Below are positions 32,442 through 40,216 of a DNA stretch of 64,000 nucleotides, in pieces. Source of the DNA: an uncultured Roseburia sp. (GTDB lineage Bacteria; Bacillota; Clostridia; Lachnospirales; Lachnospiraceae); contig CAJTOI010000001.1 in assembly GCA_910577925.1 (NCBI GenBank), positions 72,645 to 136,644 of the forward strand, read 5' to 3'. A program made the position numbers and the translations under genes. The notes beneath the pieces were generated by a model. That model saw only the letters and a list, made by a program, of their open reading frames with translations. It was not told the DNA's origin and searched no databases. Positions within the stretch are counted from its first letter, which is position 1; every line of letters starts with the position of its first letter.

Positions 32442-34591
32442 GCAGACTTTCCATATTCCTGTATCTCGCCGGTGGCATCATTCAGCAGATAAACCGCACG
32501 TTCATTTTTCATTCTGTAACAAATGACATGATAAAGCTGTCCGTCTCTGACCGTCAGACCGTCATAGTAAATAAAATCTCCCTCCCATGCAGTTGTCTGA
32601 TTTTCACGGTCCGTTTCTTCATCCGGATTCTCCTCTGTTCCCGGAACAGTATAATAATAATCCGGCAATTCCACTCCTTTCAGCCGTTCATACCCTGTTT
32701 TCTGCCATGCCGCATAAGGCAAATCTGTTTTCTCCCCATTTCCCGCCATGGCATTCATGAAGTGATCCAAAGCCTCCTCGGCGGTTATGTCTGTATCCTG
32801 CCTGTCATCATATATGGAATAAGAAGCATCATACAAATTCACTTGCGGAAACGCCTTGTGAAAAGGAGACTCGGAATCTGCAAGATCCACCCGGACCATG
32901 CAAAAACCGTCTATGGCAACGACATATGCAAACCATGCATCACGTTCCATATCCGTTACGGATACCTCATAACCTTCGGCAAAACGGCTGTCTCCCACAC
33001 AGATACTCTTTGTCTGCTCCAGTTTTCCATTCCGGTAACAATAAATCTGCGTTTCTGTCATACCGGTACTGCTTCCCCAGCCTTCCTTCAGCATCAGGTA
33101 ACCATCTCCCATAAAAATACCGAAATAAGGATCTCCCCGCATTCCGCCGGCGTCTGCGCCTTTTACATAAGGCACGTCGGTAATTTCCTGCATGGAGCCG
33201 TCTTCTTGCTGTATCAGCACATACAGACGCCGGGTATCCGCATACGTTTCGTCAAACGTTTCATCCCCAAATGTCCCGTCTATCACAAAGGCGATATCTT
33301 TTCTGCCGTCTCGATTCAAGTCCCCTTCCGCATAATCAATACATGTATATTCCGCAGTATCAGGATGCTGCTTTTCGATCCATGCTTCGCCGTATTCTGT
33401 TTTCTCATCCATAGTCTCGCAGCTTTTCCAGGAAAGCAGCGGCACCTCCCACACAGGCTGTAAATCGGTACAGGGATTTCCGAATACCGATGCAAACATC
33501 AGTTCCTTTTTTCCGGCCAAGGGCGACAAATCGGAAATCCTGTTATTCGAAAGGCCTGCCTGATTCAAATGTGTCAGACCGCCGAGCGCAGAAATATCGC
33601 TGATCTCATTTCCGTCCAAAGCCAAATCAAACAGATTTGTCAGACCTTCCAGCGGCGAAATATCCCTTACATGATTTTCCGCAAGTCCCAGCCGTTCCAA
33701 TTTGGTAAGCCCTGTTAGCGGAGCCAAGTCTGTTATAGAATTATGATTCAGGTTTATCCCCCGGAGTTCCGTTAATCCACTTAAAAAACGGATATCCCGG
33801 ATTCCGCAGTTCTGTAATCCCAGATCCTGCAGTCTGGTCAGCTTTCCCACAGTTTCCATATTCCGGGCCTCGGAATTGCCGCTGAGCGCTAACTCCACCA
33901 GTCCCTTCAGATTTTCCAGCACGGTAAGATCTTCGACTTTTGTCTCATACAGTGACAATCGTTCCAACTGTGTCATATCTTTCAGAAATGCCATCTCTTT
34001 GATCCGGCAGTTTGGCAGATACAGTTCCGAAATATGTTTCATTTCTGCCAGAAAAGAAAGATCCAGCTCTTCCTTGGTATGATTCTCTATGCAGAGTGTT
34101 TCCAGCCTGGAAAGCCCGGCAATTGGAGTGAAATCCGCAGCTGCGGAATTGTCCCAGGCATCCAGATCAATCGCCAGACTTTTCAGATTCGGCAGATAAG
34201 ACAAATCCTCCAGCGAGTGCAGCAAACAGTCGCCGGCAGGCTTCTTTAATATCAATTCTTCACATTGATTCAGTTTGCGCAGGATCATTTCCTCCGTATC
34301 TTCGCTATTGATCTTTGCCTCATGCCATACGCAATCCCGAAATCCCTCATCTCTGATCAGACGGGCCAGTATCTGTTCTGCACTGTTTTCCTCATACTCT
34401 TTTCCGTTTTCCTCTGTTGCTTCCGGAACAAATGCAAAATTTTCCGAGACCGCCGTATCCGGCGCGTCCCCAGACTCCGGTCCTGCCTCTTGGACGGGAG
34501 TTTTCTGACCGCATCCGGACAGAAACAAACCACAAAGCAATACCGGCATTACAATCTTTTGCATAGTTCTTCTGGTAAGATGTCTGTTCAT
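32438..34591 (-). CDS. Leucine-rich-repeat lipoprotein
   Basis: A 717-residue surface lipoprotein: basic start, hydrophobic segment and lipobox LSGC (Cys27). An acidic linker follows, then about ten 22-residue leucine-rich repeats of the internalin/SDS22 type (about 130-385, e.g. LTGLTKLERLGLAENHVRDI). The C-terminal 330 residues have a Ca-binding-like DLNRDGRKDIAFVI motif and end in a Tyr-rich beta region (YYDGLTVRDGQLYHVICY). LRR lipoproteins often bind protein or glycan ligands, but no target is evident. It stands alone between XRE and the Rpn relic and looks accessory. Confidence 0.8.
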   Translation of the reverse strand: MNRHLTRRTMQKIVMPVLLCGLFLSGCGQKTPVQEAGPESGDAPDTAVSENFAFVPEATEENGKEYEENSAEQILARLIRDEGFRDCVWHEAKINSEDTEEMILRKLNQCEELILKKPAGDCLLHSLEDLSYLPNLKSLAIDLDAWDNSAAADFTPIAGLSRLETLCIENHTKEELDLSFLAEMKHISELYLPNCRIKEMAFLKDMTQLERLSLYETKVEDLTVLENLKGLVELALSGNSEARNMETVGKLTRLQDLGLQNCGIRDIRFLSGLTELRGINLNHNSITDLAPLTGLTKLERLGLAENHVRDISPLEGLTNLFDLALDGNEISDISALGGLTHLNQAGLSNNRISDLSPLAGKKELMFASVFGNPCTDLQPVWEVPLLSWKSCETMDEKTEYGEAWIEKQHPDTAEYTCIDYAEGDLNRDGRKDIAFVIDGTFGDETFDETYADTRRLYVLIQQEDGSMQEITDVPYVKGADAGGMRGDPYFGIFMGDGYLMLKEGWGSSTGMTETQIYCYRNGKLEQTKSICVGDSRFAEGYEVSVTDMERDAWFAYVVAIDGFCMVRVDLADSESPFHKAFPQVNLYDASYSIYDDRQDTDITAEEALDHFMNAMAGNGEKTDLPYAAWQKTGYERLKGVELPDYYYTVPGTEENPDEETDRENQTTAWEGDFIYYDGLTVRDGQLYHVICYRMKNERAVYLLNDATGEIQEYGKSA

Positions 34592-34655
34592 GCATGATCC
34601 CTTTCTGCAAACACAATTACTCTGCTTTTGTATCTTTTGGGGCTATGATTTTGAA

Positions 34656-34692
34656 GAAACCCCATTGAAGCCTGTCTCTTCAATGGGGTTTC
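34656..34692. terminator. Strong hairpin between Rpn relic and lipoprotein gene
   Basis: Perfect 15-bp stem (34656-34670 with 34678-34692), 7-base loop. T runs on either side are short, so it is terminator-like rather than a textbook terminator. It probably ends transcripts of the Rpn relic before the lipoprotein gene. Confidence 0.55.
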
Positions 34693-34707
34693 TGCGATGC
34701 CCTGTTT

Positions 34708-34968
34708 TTAAATGATATGATACTCCAAATAAAGTTTCTGACGATAACCATTATCCGCCTTTATTCTGGCAATATCATCAAAACGCTTATCTTCTATCCA
34801 TTCTCTATTCTTCTTAGCCTCTTTTACAGCTTCTTCCAGCCTCTCCACATAATACCGGCTTCTCTTAGGAAGTTCCTTGGTATGGCTTACCTGCATTTCT
34901 ATGTCATAAACAATTTCTTTCTCATCCTTTACATACACATCCAGTATATCCCATAGCCTTGCTATCTT
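34708..34968 (-). pseudogene. Relic of an Rpn-family recombination-promoting nuclease (PD-(D/E)XK)
   Basis: The open stretch reads LWDILDVYVKDE, then VYDIEMQVSHTKELPKRSRYYV, the nuclease-core strand and helix of Rpn/PDDEXK transposase-like proteins. It then jumps directly to AVKEAKKNREW, which belongs near the C-terminus of the same family. The N-terminus is missing beyond a stop at 34969-34971, and most of the middle is deleted. Intact members are about 280-320 residues. An ATG at 34938 still gives 76 residues, but the product cannot be a complete enzyme. Confidence 0.7.
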
Positions 34969-34975
34969 CTATATC

Positions 34976-35007
34976 CTATTATACACAGTCTTCCGGCCAA
35001 TTACAAT
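34976..35007. repeat. Right copy of the direct repeat flanking the accessory patch
   Basis: Partner of 31649-31681. On the minus strand it gives TTGTAA, 17-bp spacer and TATAAT, the presumed promoter of the ancestral Rpn gene. Confidence 0.75.
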
Positions 35008-35050
35008 ACGAACGAAACTTCCTGCTTATCCCTTCCGTTTGAAATTAAAA

Positions 35051-35079
35051 TTGAAGCGGACACACAAATATAATATAAT
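35051..35079 (+). promoter_or_regulatory. Promoter of rlmH giving a leaderless transcript
   Basis: -35 TTGAAG (35051-35056), 17-bp spacer, -10 TATAAT (35074-35079). The rlmH ATG is at 35086, seven bases after the -10 box, and there is no purine-rich ribosome site between them. Confidence 0.7.
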
Positions 35080-35085
35080 AATTTT

Positions 35086-35577
35086 ATGAAGATTACGATT
35101 CTATGTGTGGGAAAAATCAAAGAAAAATTTTACCGGGACGCGGCGGCAGAATACGAGAAGCGTCTCAGCCGTTACTGCAAGCTCGAAATTATTGAGGTCG
35201 CGGACGAGAAGACACCGGACGGCGCAAGCGATGTCGTATGCGGTCAGATCAAAGAAAAGGAAGGGGAACGCGTGCTTGGCCGGATGGAACGATATCTGCG
35301 CGAGGGTGCGTATGTCTGTGCGCTTGCGATTGACGGCAAACAGCCTGATTCCGTAGAATTCTCCCAAAAAATCGAGGCGCTCGGATGCGGCGGCACAAGT
35401 CATATCATTTTTTTAATCGGCGGATCATTGGGCATGTCGGAGACGCTGCTGAAAAAAGCCGATATGAAGCTTAGCTTTTCTAACATGACATTTCCGCATC
35501 AGCTGATGCGGGTGATTCTGCTGGAGCAGATTTACCGGGCGTACCGGATTATGAACGGACAGCCTTACCATAAGTGA
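35086..35577 (+). CDS. rlmH: 23S rRNA (pseudouridine-1915-N3)-methyltransferase RlmH
   Basis: SPOUT methyltransferase acting on helix 69 of 23S rRNA in assembled 70S ribosomes. It is 163 residues with an N-terminal ITILCVGKIKEKFY and the C-terminal SPOUT knot FLIGGSLGMSETLL, SFSNMTFPHQLMRVILLEQIYRAYRI. Family length is normal (about 155-160). The mRNA seems leaderless, judged from the promoter spacing. One of only a few plus-strand genes. Confidence 0.96.
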   Translation: MKITILCVGKIKEKFYRDAAAEYEKRLSRYCKLEIIEVADEKTPDGASDVVCGQIKEKEGERVLGRMERYLREGAYVCALAIDGKQPDSVEFSQKIEALGCGGTSHIIFLIGGSLGMSETLLKKADMKLSFSNMTFPHQLMRVILLEQIYRAYRIMNGQPYHK

Positions 35578-35669
35578 GGGCGAAAGAACAGACGATTATC
35601 GGGAGCAGAACAGAAACAAAATTTGTTCCTTTTTCTATGACCCGATTTATGTTATACTGATAAAAACAG

Positions 35670-35708
35670 CGGGCCGATTGCCGGATTCATCCGCAATACG
35701 GCTGCCCG
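35670..35708 (+). other. 5' leader hairpin before xpt
   Basis: CGGG and CCG-ATTGC-(C)-GGA pair with TCC-GCAAT-(A)-CGG and CCCG around a TTCA loop. No purine-riboswitch core (three-way junction with conserved loops) is recognisable and no T run follows, so this is an unexplained leader structure. A TATACT -10-like box lies upstream. Confidence 0.45.
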
Positions 35709-35734
35709 AAAATAAAAATGTGAGGTGACTGATT

Positions 35735-36313
35735 GTGAGAGAACTCGAAGAAAAAATCCTTGCCGAAGGCAGGGCCGTGAACGAAGATATTTTGAAGGTG
35801 GACAGCTTTATCAATCATCAGATTGAACCGGAACTGATGAGACGGATGGGCGAGGCGTTTGCCGGCCATTTTGCAGACAGAGGCATCACAAAGGTCGTCA
35901 CCATTGAAAGCTCCGGCATTGCTCCGGCTCTGATGACGGCACTTACACTCCATGTACCCATGGTTGTTTTTAAAAAACAGCCGTCAAAGATTCTGAACGA
36001 TGACCTGTATCAGACCATTGTCACCTCATATACCAAGGAAACCAGTTATGAGCTGACCCTTTCCAAGAAATTTATCTCCGAGAACGATCATGTACTTATC
36101 ATCGATGACTTTCTTGCAAACGGCGAAGCCGTTACAGGCGTCCTGCGGCTGCTCAGGCAGACGCATGCCACCGTCGCGGGCTTTGGTGTTCTCATCGAGA
36201 AATCTTTCCAGCCCGGACGCGCCAAGCTCGAAGAACAGGGGATTGATGTGTATGCTTTAGCACGCATCGGCAAAATGACCGCGGGGCACATCGAGTTTCT
36301 TCCCGAAGACTAA
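35735..36313 (+). CDS. xpt: Xanthine phosphoribosyltransferase
   Basis: Salvages xanthine to XMP with PRPP. It is 192 residues with the type I PRTase PRPP loop VLIIDDFLANGEAV and family segments FINHQIEP, TIESSGIAPAL, VVFKKQPSK and a C-terminal IGKMTAGHIEF. Start is GTG 35735 with TGAGGTGA seven bases upstream. In Bacillus xpt is controlled by a guanine riboswitch; that element is not visible here. No pbuX follows. Confidence 0.94.
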   Translation: MRELEEKILAEGRAVNEDILKVDSFINHQIEPELMRRMGEAFAGHFADRGITKVVTIESSGIAPALMTALTLHVPMVVFKKQPSKILNDDLYQTIVTSYTKETSYELTLSKKFISENDHVLIIDDFLANGEAVTGVLRLLRQTHATVAGFGVLIEKSFQPGRAKLEEQGIDVYALARIGKMTAGHIEFLPED

Positions 36314-36319
36314 AAAAGA

Positions 36320-36349
36320 TACCCTTGTCCACTGAGGGTAATATTTTTC
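36320..36349 (+). terminator. First terminator after xpt
   Basis: Stem TACCCT (36320-36325) with AGGGTA (36335-36340), loop of nine, then ATATTTTT. Short but followed by a T run. Confidence 0.5.
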
Positions 36350-36357
36350 CTAACGCG

Positions 36358-36395
36358 AAAAACGGAAATCCAAATCATATAGGATTTCCGTTTTT
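36358..36395. terminator. Bidirectional terminator between xpt and the zinc-ribbon gene
   Basis: 14-bp stem AAAAACGGAAATCC (36358-36371) with GGATTTCCGTTTTT (36382-36395). The A and T tracts on the two flanks let it end both convergent transcripts. Confidence 0.85.
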
Positions 36396-36439
36396 TGTAT
36401 CCCGGCACAGTCTCTGTCCCGTTTTAAGTGGTTCTGCCG

Positions 36440-37615
36440 TCAGTCCCTCGTAAAACTTGTGCGGTAGATCCCGCTGTCTAACCCGGTGCGCTCATCCACC
36501 ACAAGTACCGACAGCACACTCTTTCCCTCGGGAATCTCAAGCGGCGCCTCGTATTTTGCGGAGGCCGCCGTCGGGTCGGTATTGTCCCAGGTATAATAGA
36601 TACTGCAGAACGCCCCGGCCTGAATTGTCACGAGAGAACCCGGTTCTACCCTTCCCCCGTCCGGTGTCACGGTCGGATAATCCGGCGCCACAAATGCAAG
36701 CTCATAGGTCTCAAACGCCGTCTCGCTGACAATGCCTTTTTCGTTGTAACAGACGGCACGCAGCTCATAGCGCCCCTCTTCTTTAATCGTAATGCCCTCT
36801 TTCGAATCGTACAAAATTCCGTTCGTCTGATCCGGTTCGGTTCCGTCAAGCGTATAATAGATCGCAAGATCCTCAATTGAATGCAGCGTGATTTCGATAT
36901 CCAGATCAAAGGTATTTCCAAGCGGAGAAATAATCGGCGGTGAGACAATATAATCCTCGAACAGTTCTAAAAGCGCAATGTCTTTGACTTTGTCAGATAA
37001 TGCCACAATACTGTCATAATCTCTGCGCTCTTCATAGATCGCAATCAGTTCCCGGTAGGCCTTCTTGTTTGACGCATCAAGATCAATTACCTCCTGCAGG
37101 ACCACAAGCGCAGCGTCATTCTGCCCGCCGTTTTTGTAGAGCTCCGCCATCGCCATCCGCACCGAAATATCTCCCGGCCGCAGAGCCAGCGCATTCTCAT
37201 AGTAGTCAATCGCCTTCTCATAATTCTGAGAAAATGCCTCCTTCTGGGCCATATTCACCTGATACTCATAGGAATTTGCATTTTTTTTATCAATCGAAAG
37301 CTTGACGGCAATTCCGGCGCCGATTGCAGCGACCAGCAAAACACAGACAATCACAATCGGCAGCTTATTGCTTTTTTTCTTTTTTTTGTGTCCGGAAGCG
37401 GAACCTGCCTTTGCTTTCCCGTCGGTACCGGTTTTTTTGGATGTCCCGCTTTTCGGTTTTCCTCCGGCGGGAAACGCTCCCTCTGCGGCCAGCAGTGACC
37501 GCAGATAATCATCCTCAAGCACACTGTAATCCGCCTCAATTTTCGATTCATGTCCACACACCGAGCAGTAGACACATCCCTCTTTCATCTCTGCTCCACA
37601 CTTCACACACTTCAT
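36440..37615 (-). CDS. Zinc-ribbon, membrane-anchored TPR protein with chitobiase-type beta domains
   Basis: A 391-residue protein with unusual architecture. It has an N-terminal zinc ribbon (CVKCG and CSVCG, residues 3-24) and a Gly/Lys-rich linker. One membrane segment follows (about 86-106), then a TPR region (about 118-205, QNYEKAIDYYENALALRPGD). Two C-terminal CHB_HEX_C-like modules are marked by IYYTLDGTEPD and IYYTWDNTDP. Topology places the zinc ribbon inside and the rest outside. ATG 37615 is preferred over 37624, which abuts its GAGAGG. Similar proteins are widespread but unnamed in Lachnospiraceae. It is convergent with xpt and downstream of folD. Confidence 0.75.
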   Translation of the reverse strand: MKCVKCGAEMKEGCVYCSVCGHESKIEADYSVLEDDYLRSLLAAEGAFPAGGKPKSGTSKKTGTDGKAKAGSASGHKKKKKSNKLPIVIVCVLLVAAIGAGIAVKLSIDKKNANSYEYQVNMAQKEAFSQNYEKAIDYYENALALRPGDISVRMAMAELYKNGGQNDAALVVLQEVIDLDASNKKAYRELIAIYEERRDYDSIVALSDKVKDIALLELFEDYIVSPPIISPLGNTFDLDIEITLHSIEDLAIYYTLDGTEPDQTNGILYDSKEGITIKEEGRYELRAVCYNEKGIVSETAFETYELAFVAPDYPTVTPDGGRVEPGSLVTIQAGAFCSIYYTWDNTDPTAASAKYEAPLEIPEGKSVLSVLVVDERTGLDSGIYRTSFTRD

Positions 37616-37649
37616 ATGAATCATCCTCTCCCCGCCAGTATAAACACCT

Positions 37650-38486
37650 CTACGACATCGTCTTTACACAATTGTACATCAGCATTGCAATTGTCATAGG
37701 TCCGACACCGCCGGGCACCGGTGTGATAGCCGATGTGAGGGGCGCAACCGCCTCATAGTCCACATCGCCGCACAGCCGGTTCTTCTCATCCCTGTGAATC
37801 CCCACATCGATCACGACTGCCCCTTCTTTGACATAATCCGCCGTGATAAACCGCGGTTTTCCGATTGCGACGATAAGAATATCCGCCTCCCTGCACAGCT
37901 GCGGCAAATCCTCCGTTTTCGAGTGGGCCACAGTCACGGTCGCGTTTTCTCTCAGCATCAGAATCGCCATCGGCTTTCCCACAATGTTGCTTCTCCCGAC
38001 CACGACACAGCGCTTCCCGGCAATCGGAATCTCCGATCGCTTTAAGAGCTGTACGATACCCGCCGGTGTGCAGGATACGAATCCCGGTTCACCGATGACG
38101 AGCTTCCCCACGTTTTCGGGATGAAATCCGTCCACGTCCTTTGACGGGTCAATCGCCCTTATCACGTTATCCTCATTGATGTGTGCCGGAAGCGGCAGCT
38201 GCACAAGGATTCCGTTCACGCTTCCGTCGCCGTTTAACTTGGCAATCAGCGCCAGCAGCTCCTCCTCTGCCGTCTCCGCGGGCAGCTCGTAGGAGACGGA
38301 TTTAATTCCGATATACGCGCACGCCTTTTTCTTGTTGTTGACATACACGGCCGATGCCGCATCGTCTCCCACCTGAATCACTGCAAGCGCGGCCTCTTTT
38401 CCCTCCCCGGCAAGCGCGGCCACACGCTCCTTCAATTCGTCTTTTATCTCCTGTGAAATTCGTTTTCCGTCAATTGTCTGTGTCAT
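37650..38486 (-). CDS. folD: Bifunctional methylene-THF dehydrogenase/cyclohydrolase FolD
   Basis: Interconverts 5,10-methylene-, methenyl- and 10-formyl-tetrahydrofolate. It is 278 residues with the catalytic YVNNKKKACAYIGI (Lys of the Y-X3-K pair), VQLPLPAHI, KDVDGFHPENVGKL and the nucleotide loop VGRSNIVGKPMAILML. C-terminal TPVPGGVGPMTIAML is complete. ATG 38486 follows GAGAGGG. It lies 41 bases after fhs; together they form the folate C1 branch, and in acetogens part of the methyl branch of the Wood-Ljungdahl pathway. Confidence 0.97.
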   Translation of the reverse strand: MTQTIDGKRISQEIKDELKERVAALAGEGKEAALAVIQVGDDAASAVYVNNKKKACAYIGIKSVSYELPAETAEEELLALIAKLNGDGSVNGILVQLPLPAHINEDNVIRAIDPSKDVDGFHPENVGKLVIGEPGFVSCTPAGIVQLLKRSEIPIAGKRCVVVGRSNIVGKPMAILMLRENATVTVAHSKTEDLPQLCREADILIVAIGKPRFITADYVKEGAVVIDVGIHRDEKNRLCGDVDYEAVAPLTSAITPVPGGVGPMTIAMLMYNCVKTMS

Positions 38487-38527
38487 TTTCCCTCTCAATC
38501 CGCCGCTTTCTGCAGCTTTCGTCTCAC

Positions 38528-40198
38528 TCAGAACAGTCCCGTAATCGTTCCGGCGTCATCCACATCGATTCCGTATGCGGCGGGTGACTTGGAAAGTCCG
38601 GGCATCGTCATAATCGCCCCGGTTACCGCCACGACAAAGCCCGCTCCCGCAGACACATAAACCTCTCTGACATTGACGCAAAAATCCTGCGGTCTTCCCA
38701 GCTTCGTCTGATCGTCCGACAGGGAATACTGGGTTTTTGCCATACAGATCGGGAAGTCCGACATGCCCATATCCGCAATCCGCTTCAATTCCTTTTTCGC
38801 CGCCGGCGAATAAGTGACACCGTCTGCCCCGTAGATTTCTCCGGCAATGGTCTCTATTTTCTCCTCAAGGCTAAGGGAATCCGCATACAGCGGCGCAAAA
38901 CGGCTCTCTTTATTCTCAAGCGTCCAAAGAACCTTCTCTGCAAGCGCGATTCCTCCCTCGCCGCCTTTCTCCCAGACCTCGGAAAGTGCAAATTCACAGC
39001 CTCTCTCGAGACAGAAATTCTCTACAAAGTCCGTCTCCGCCTTTGTGTCCGTCACAAAAGAATTTAACGTCACGACGACCGGAACGCCGTATTTCTGCAG
39101 GTTCTCGATATGCTTCTCGAGATTTACGATCCCCTTCTGCAGCGCCTCCAAATTCTCCGCTCCAAGATCCGTTTTCGCCACGCCGCCGTTGTACTTTAAC
39201 GCGCGGACCGTCGCCACAAGGACTACCGCGTCCGGTTTCAGACCGGCCTTGCGGCACTTGATGTCAAAAAATTTCTCCGCTCCAAGGTCCGCACCGAAGC
39301 CGGCTTCCGTAATCACGTAATCTGCCAGCTTTAACGCGGTTTTGGTTGCCCGCACGCTGTTGCAGCCGTGGGCGATATTCGCAAAGGGACCGCCGTGTAC
39401 GATTGCGGGGGTGTGCTCTAAAGTCTGAATCAGATTCGGCTTTAACGCATCTTTTAACAGAGCCGCCATCGCCCCCGTCGCCTGCAGGTCATCCGCCGTC
39501 ACCGGTTTTCCCTCAAAGCTGTATGCCACAATGATTCTTCCGAGGCGCTTCTTTAAATCGTGCATATCGTCCGCGAGACAGAGCACCGCCATAATCTCGG
39601 ACGCGACGGTGATAACGAAATGATCCTCCCGCACCATACCGTCCATCTTGCTTCCGAGACCCACAACGATATTGCGGAGCACACGGTCATTCATATCGAG
39701 ACAGCGTTTCCACACCACCTGCCGCGGGTCGATTCCGAGCTCATTTCCCTGCTGAATGTGATTGTCAAGCAGTGCGGCCAGCAGATTATTTGCGGAAGTA
39801 ATCGCATGGAAATCCCCGGTAAAATGCAGATTTAAGTCCTCCATCGGCACCACCTGGGCATAACCGCCGCCCGCAGCGCCGCCCTTGATTCCGAAACACG
39901 GGCCGAGCGACGGCTCGCGCAGTGCGATTACGGCCTTTTTCCCGAGTTTTCCGAATGCCTGTCCGAGTCCGACGCTGGTCGTCGTCTTTCCCTCTCCGGC
40001 CGGCGTCGGATTGATTGCCGTCACAAGAATTAATTTCCCGTCGGGGTTGCTTCCGGCGCGCGTCATCAGCTCATCCGTCAGCTTTGCCTTGTATTTCCCG
40101 TAGAGCTCCAGATCATCCTCCCCAATGCCGAGCGATGCGGCAACCTCCCGGATCGGAAGCATCTGCGCTTCCTGTGCGATTTCAATATCTGTCTTCAT
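38528..40198 (-). CDS. fhs: Formate-tetrahydrofolate ligase
   Basis: ATP-dependent formation of 10-formyl-THF from formate. It is 556 residues with P-loop TPAGEGKTTTSVGLGQA, EPSLGPCFGIKGGAAGGGYAQV, HGGPFANIAHGCNS and the late AGAGFVVAVTGAIMTMPGL. Normal length. It sits between ftsK (19-base gap) and folD. Presence alone does not prove acetogenesis; most Lachnospiraceae carry it for C1 metabolism. Confidence 0.97.
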   Translation of the reverse strand: MKTDIEIAQEAQMLPIREVAASLGIGEDDLELYGKYKAKLTDELMTRAGSNPDGKLILVTAINPTPAGEGKTTTSVGLGQAFGKLGKKAVIALREPSLGPCFGIKGGAAGGGYAQVVPMEDLNLHFTGDFHAITSANNLLAALLDNHIQQGNELGIDPRQVVWKRCLDMNDRVLRNIVVGLGSKMDGMVREDHFVITVASEIMAVLCLADDMHDLKKRLGRIIVAYSFEGKPVTADDLQATGAMAALLKDALKPNLIQTLEHTPAIVHGGPFANIAHGCNSVRATKTALKLADYVITEAGFGADLGAEKFFDIKCRKAGLKPDAVVLVATVRALKYNGGVAKTDLGAENLEALQKGIVNLEKHIENLQKYGVPVVVTLNSFVTDTKAETDFVENFCLERGCEFALSEVWEKGGEGGIALAEKVLWTLENKESRFAPLYADSLSLEEKIETIAGEIYGADGVTYSPAAKKELKRIADMGMSDFPICMAKTQYSLSDDQTKLGRPQDFCVNVREVYVSAGAGFVVAVTGAIMTMPGLSKSPAAYGIDVDDAGTITGLF

Positions 40199-40216
40199 AC
40201 TGTGCCCTCCTTTGTC

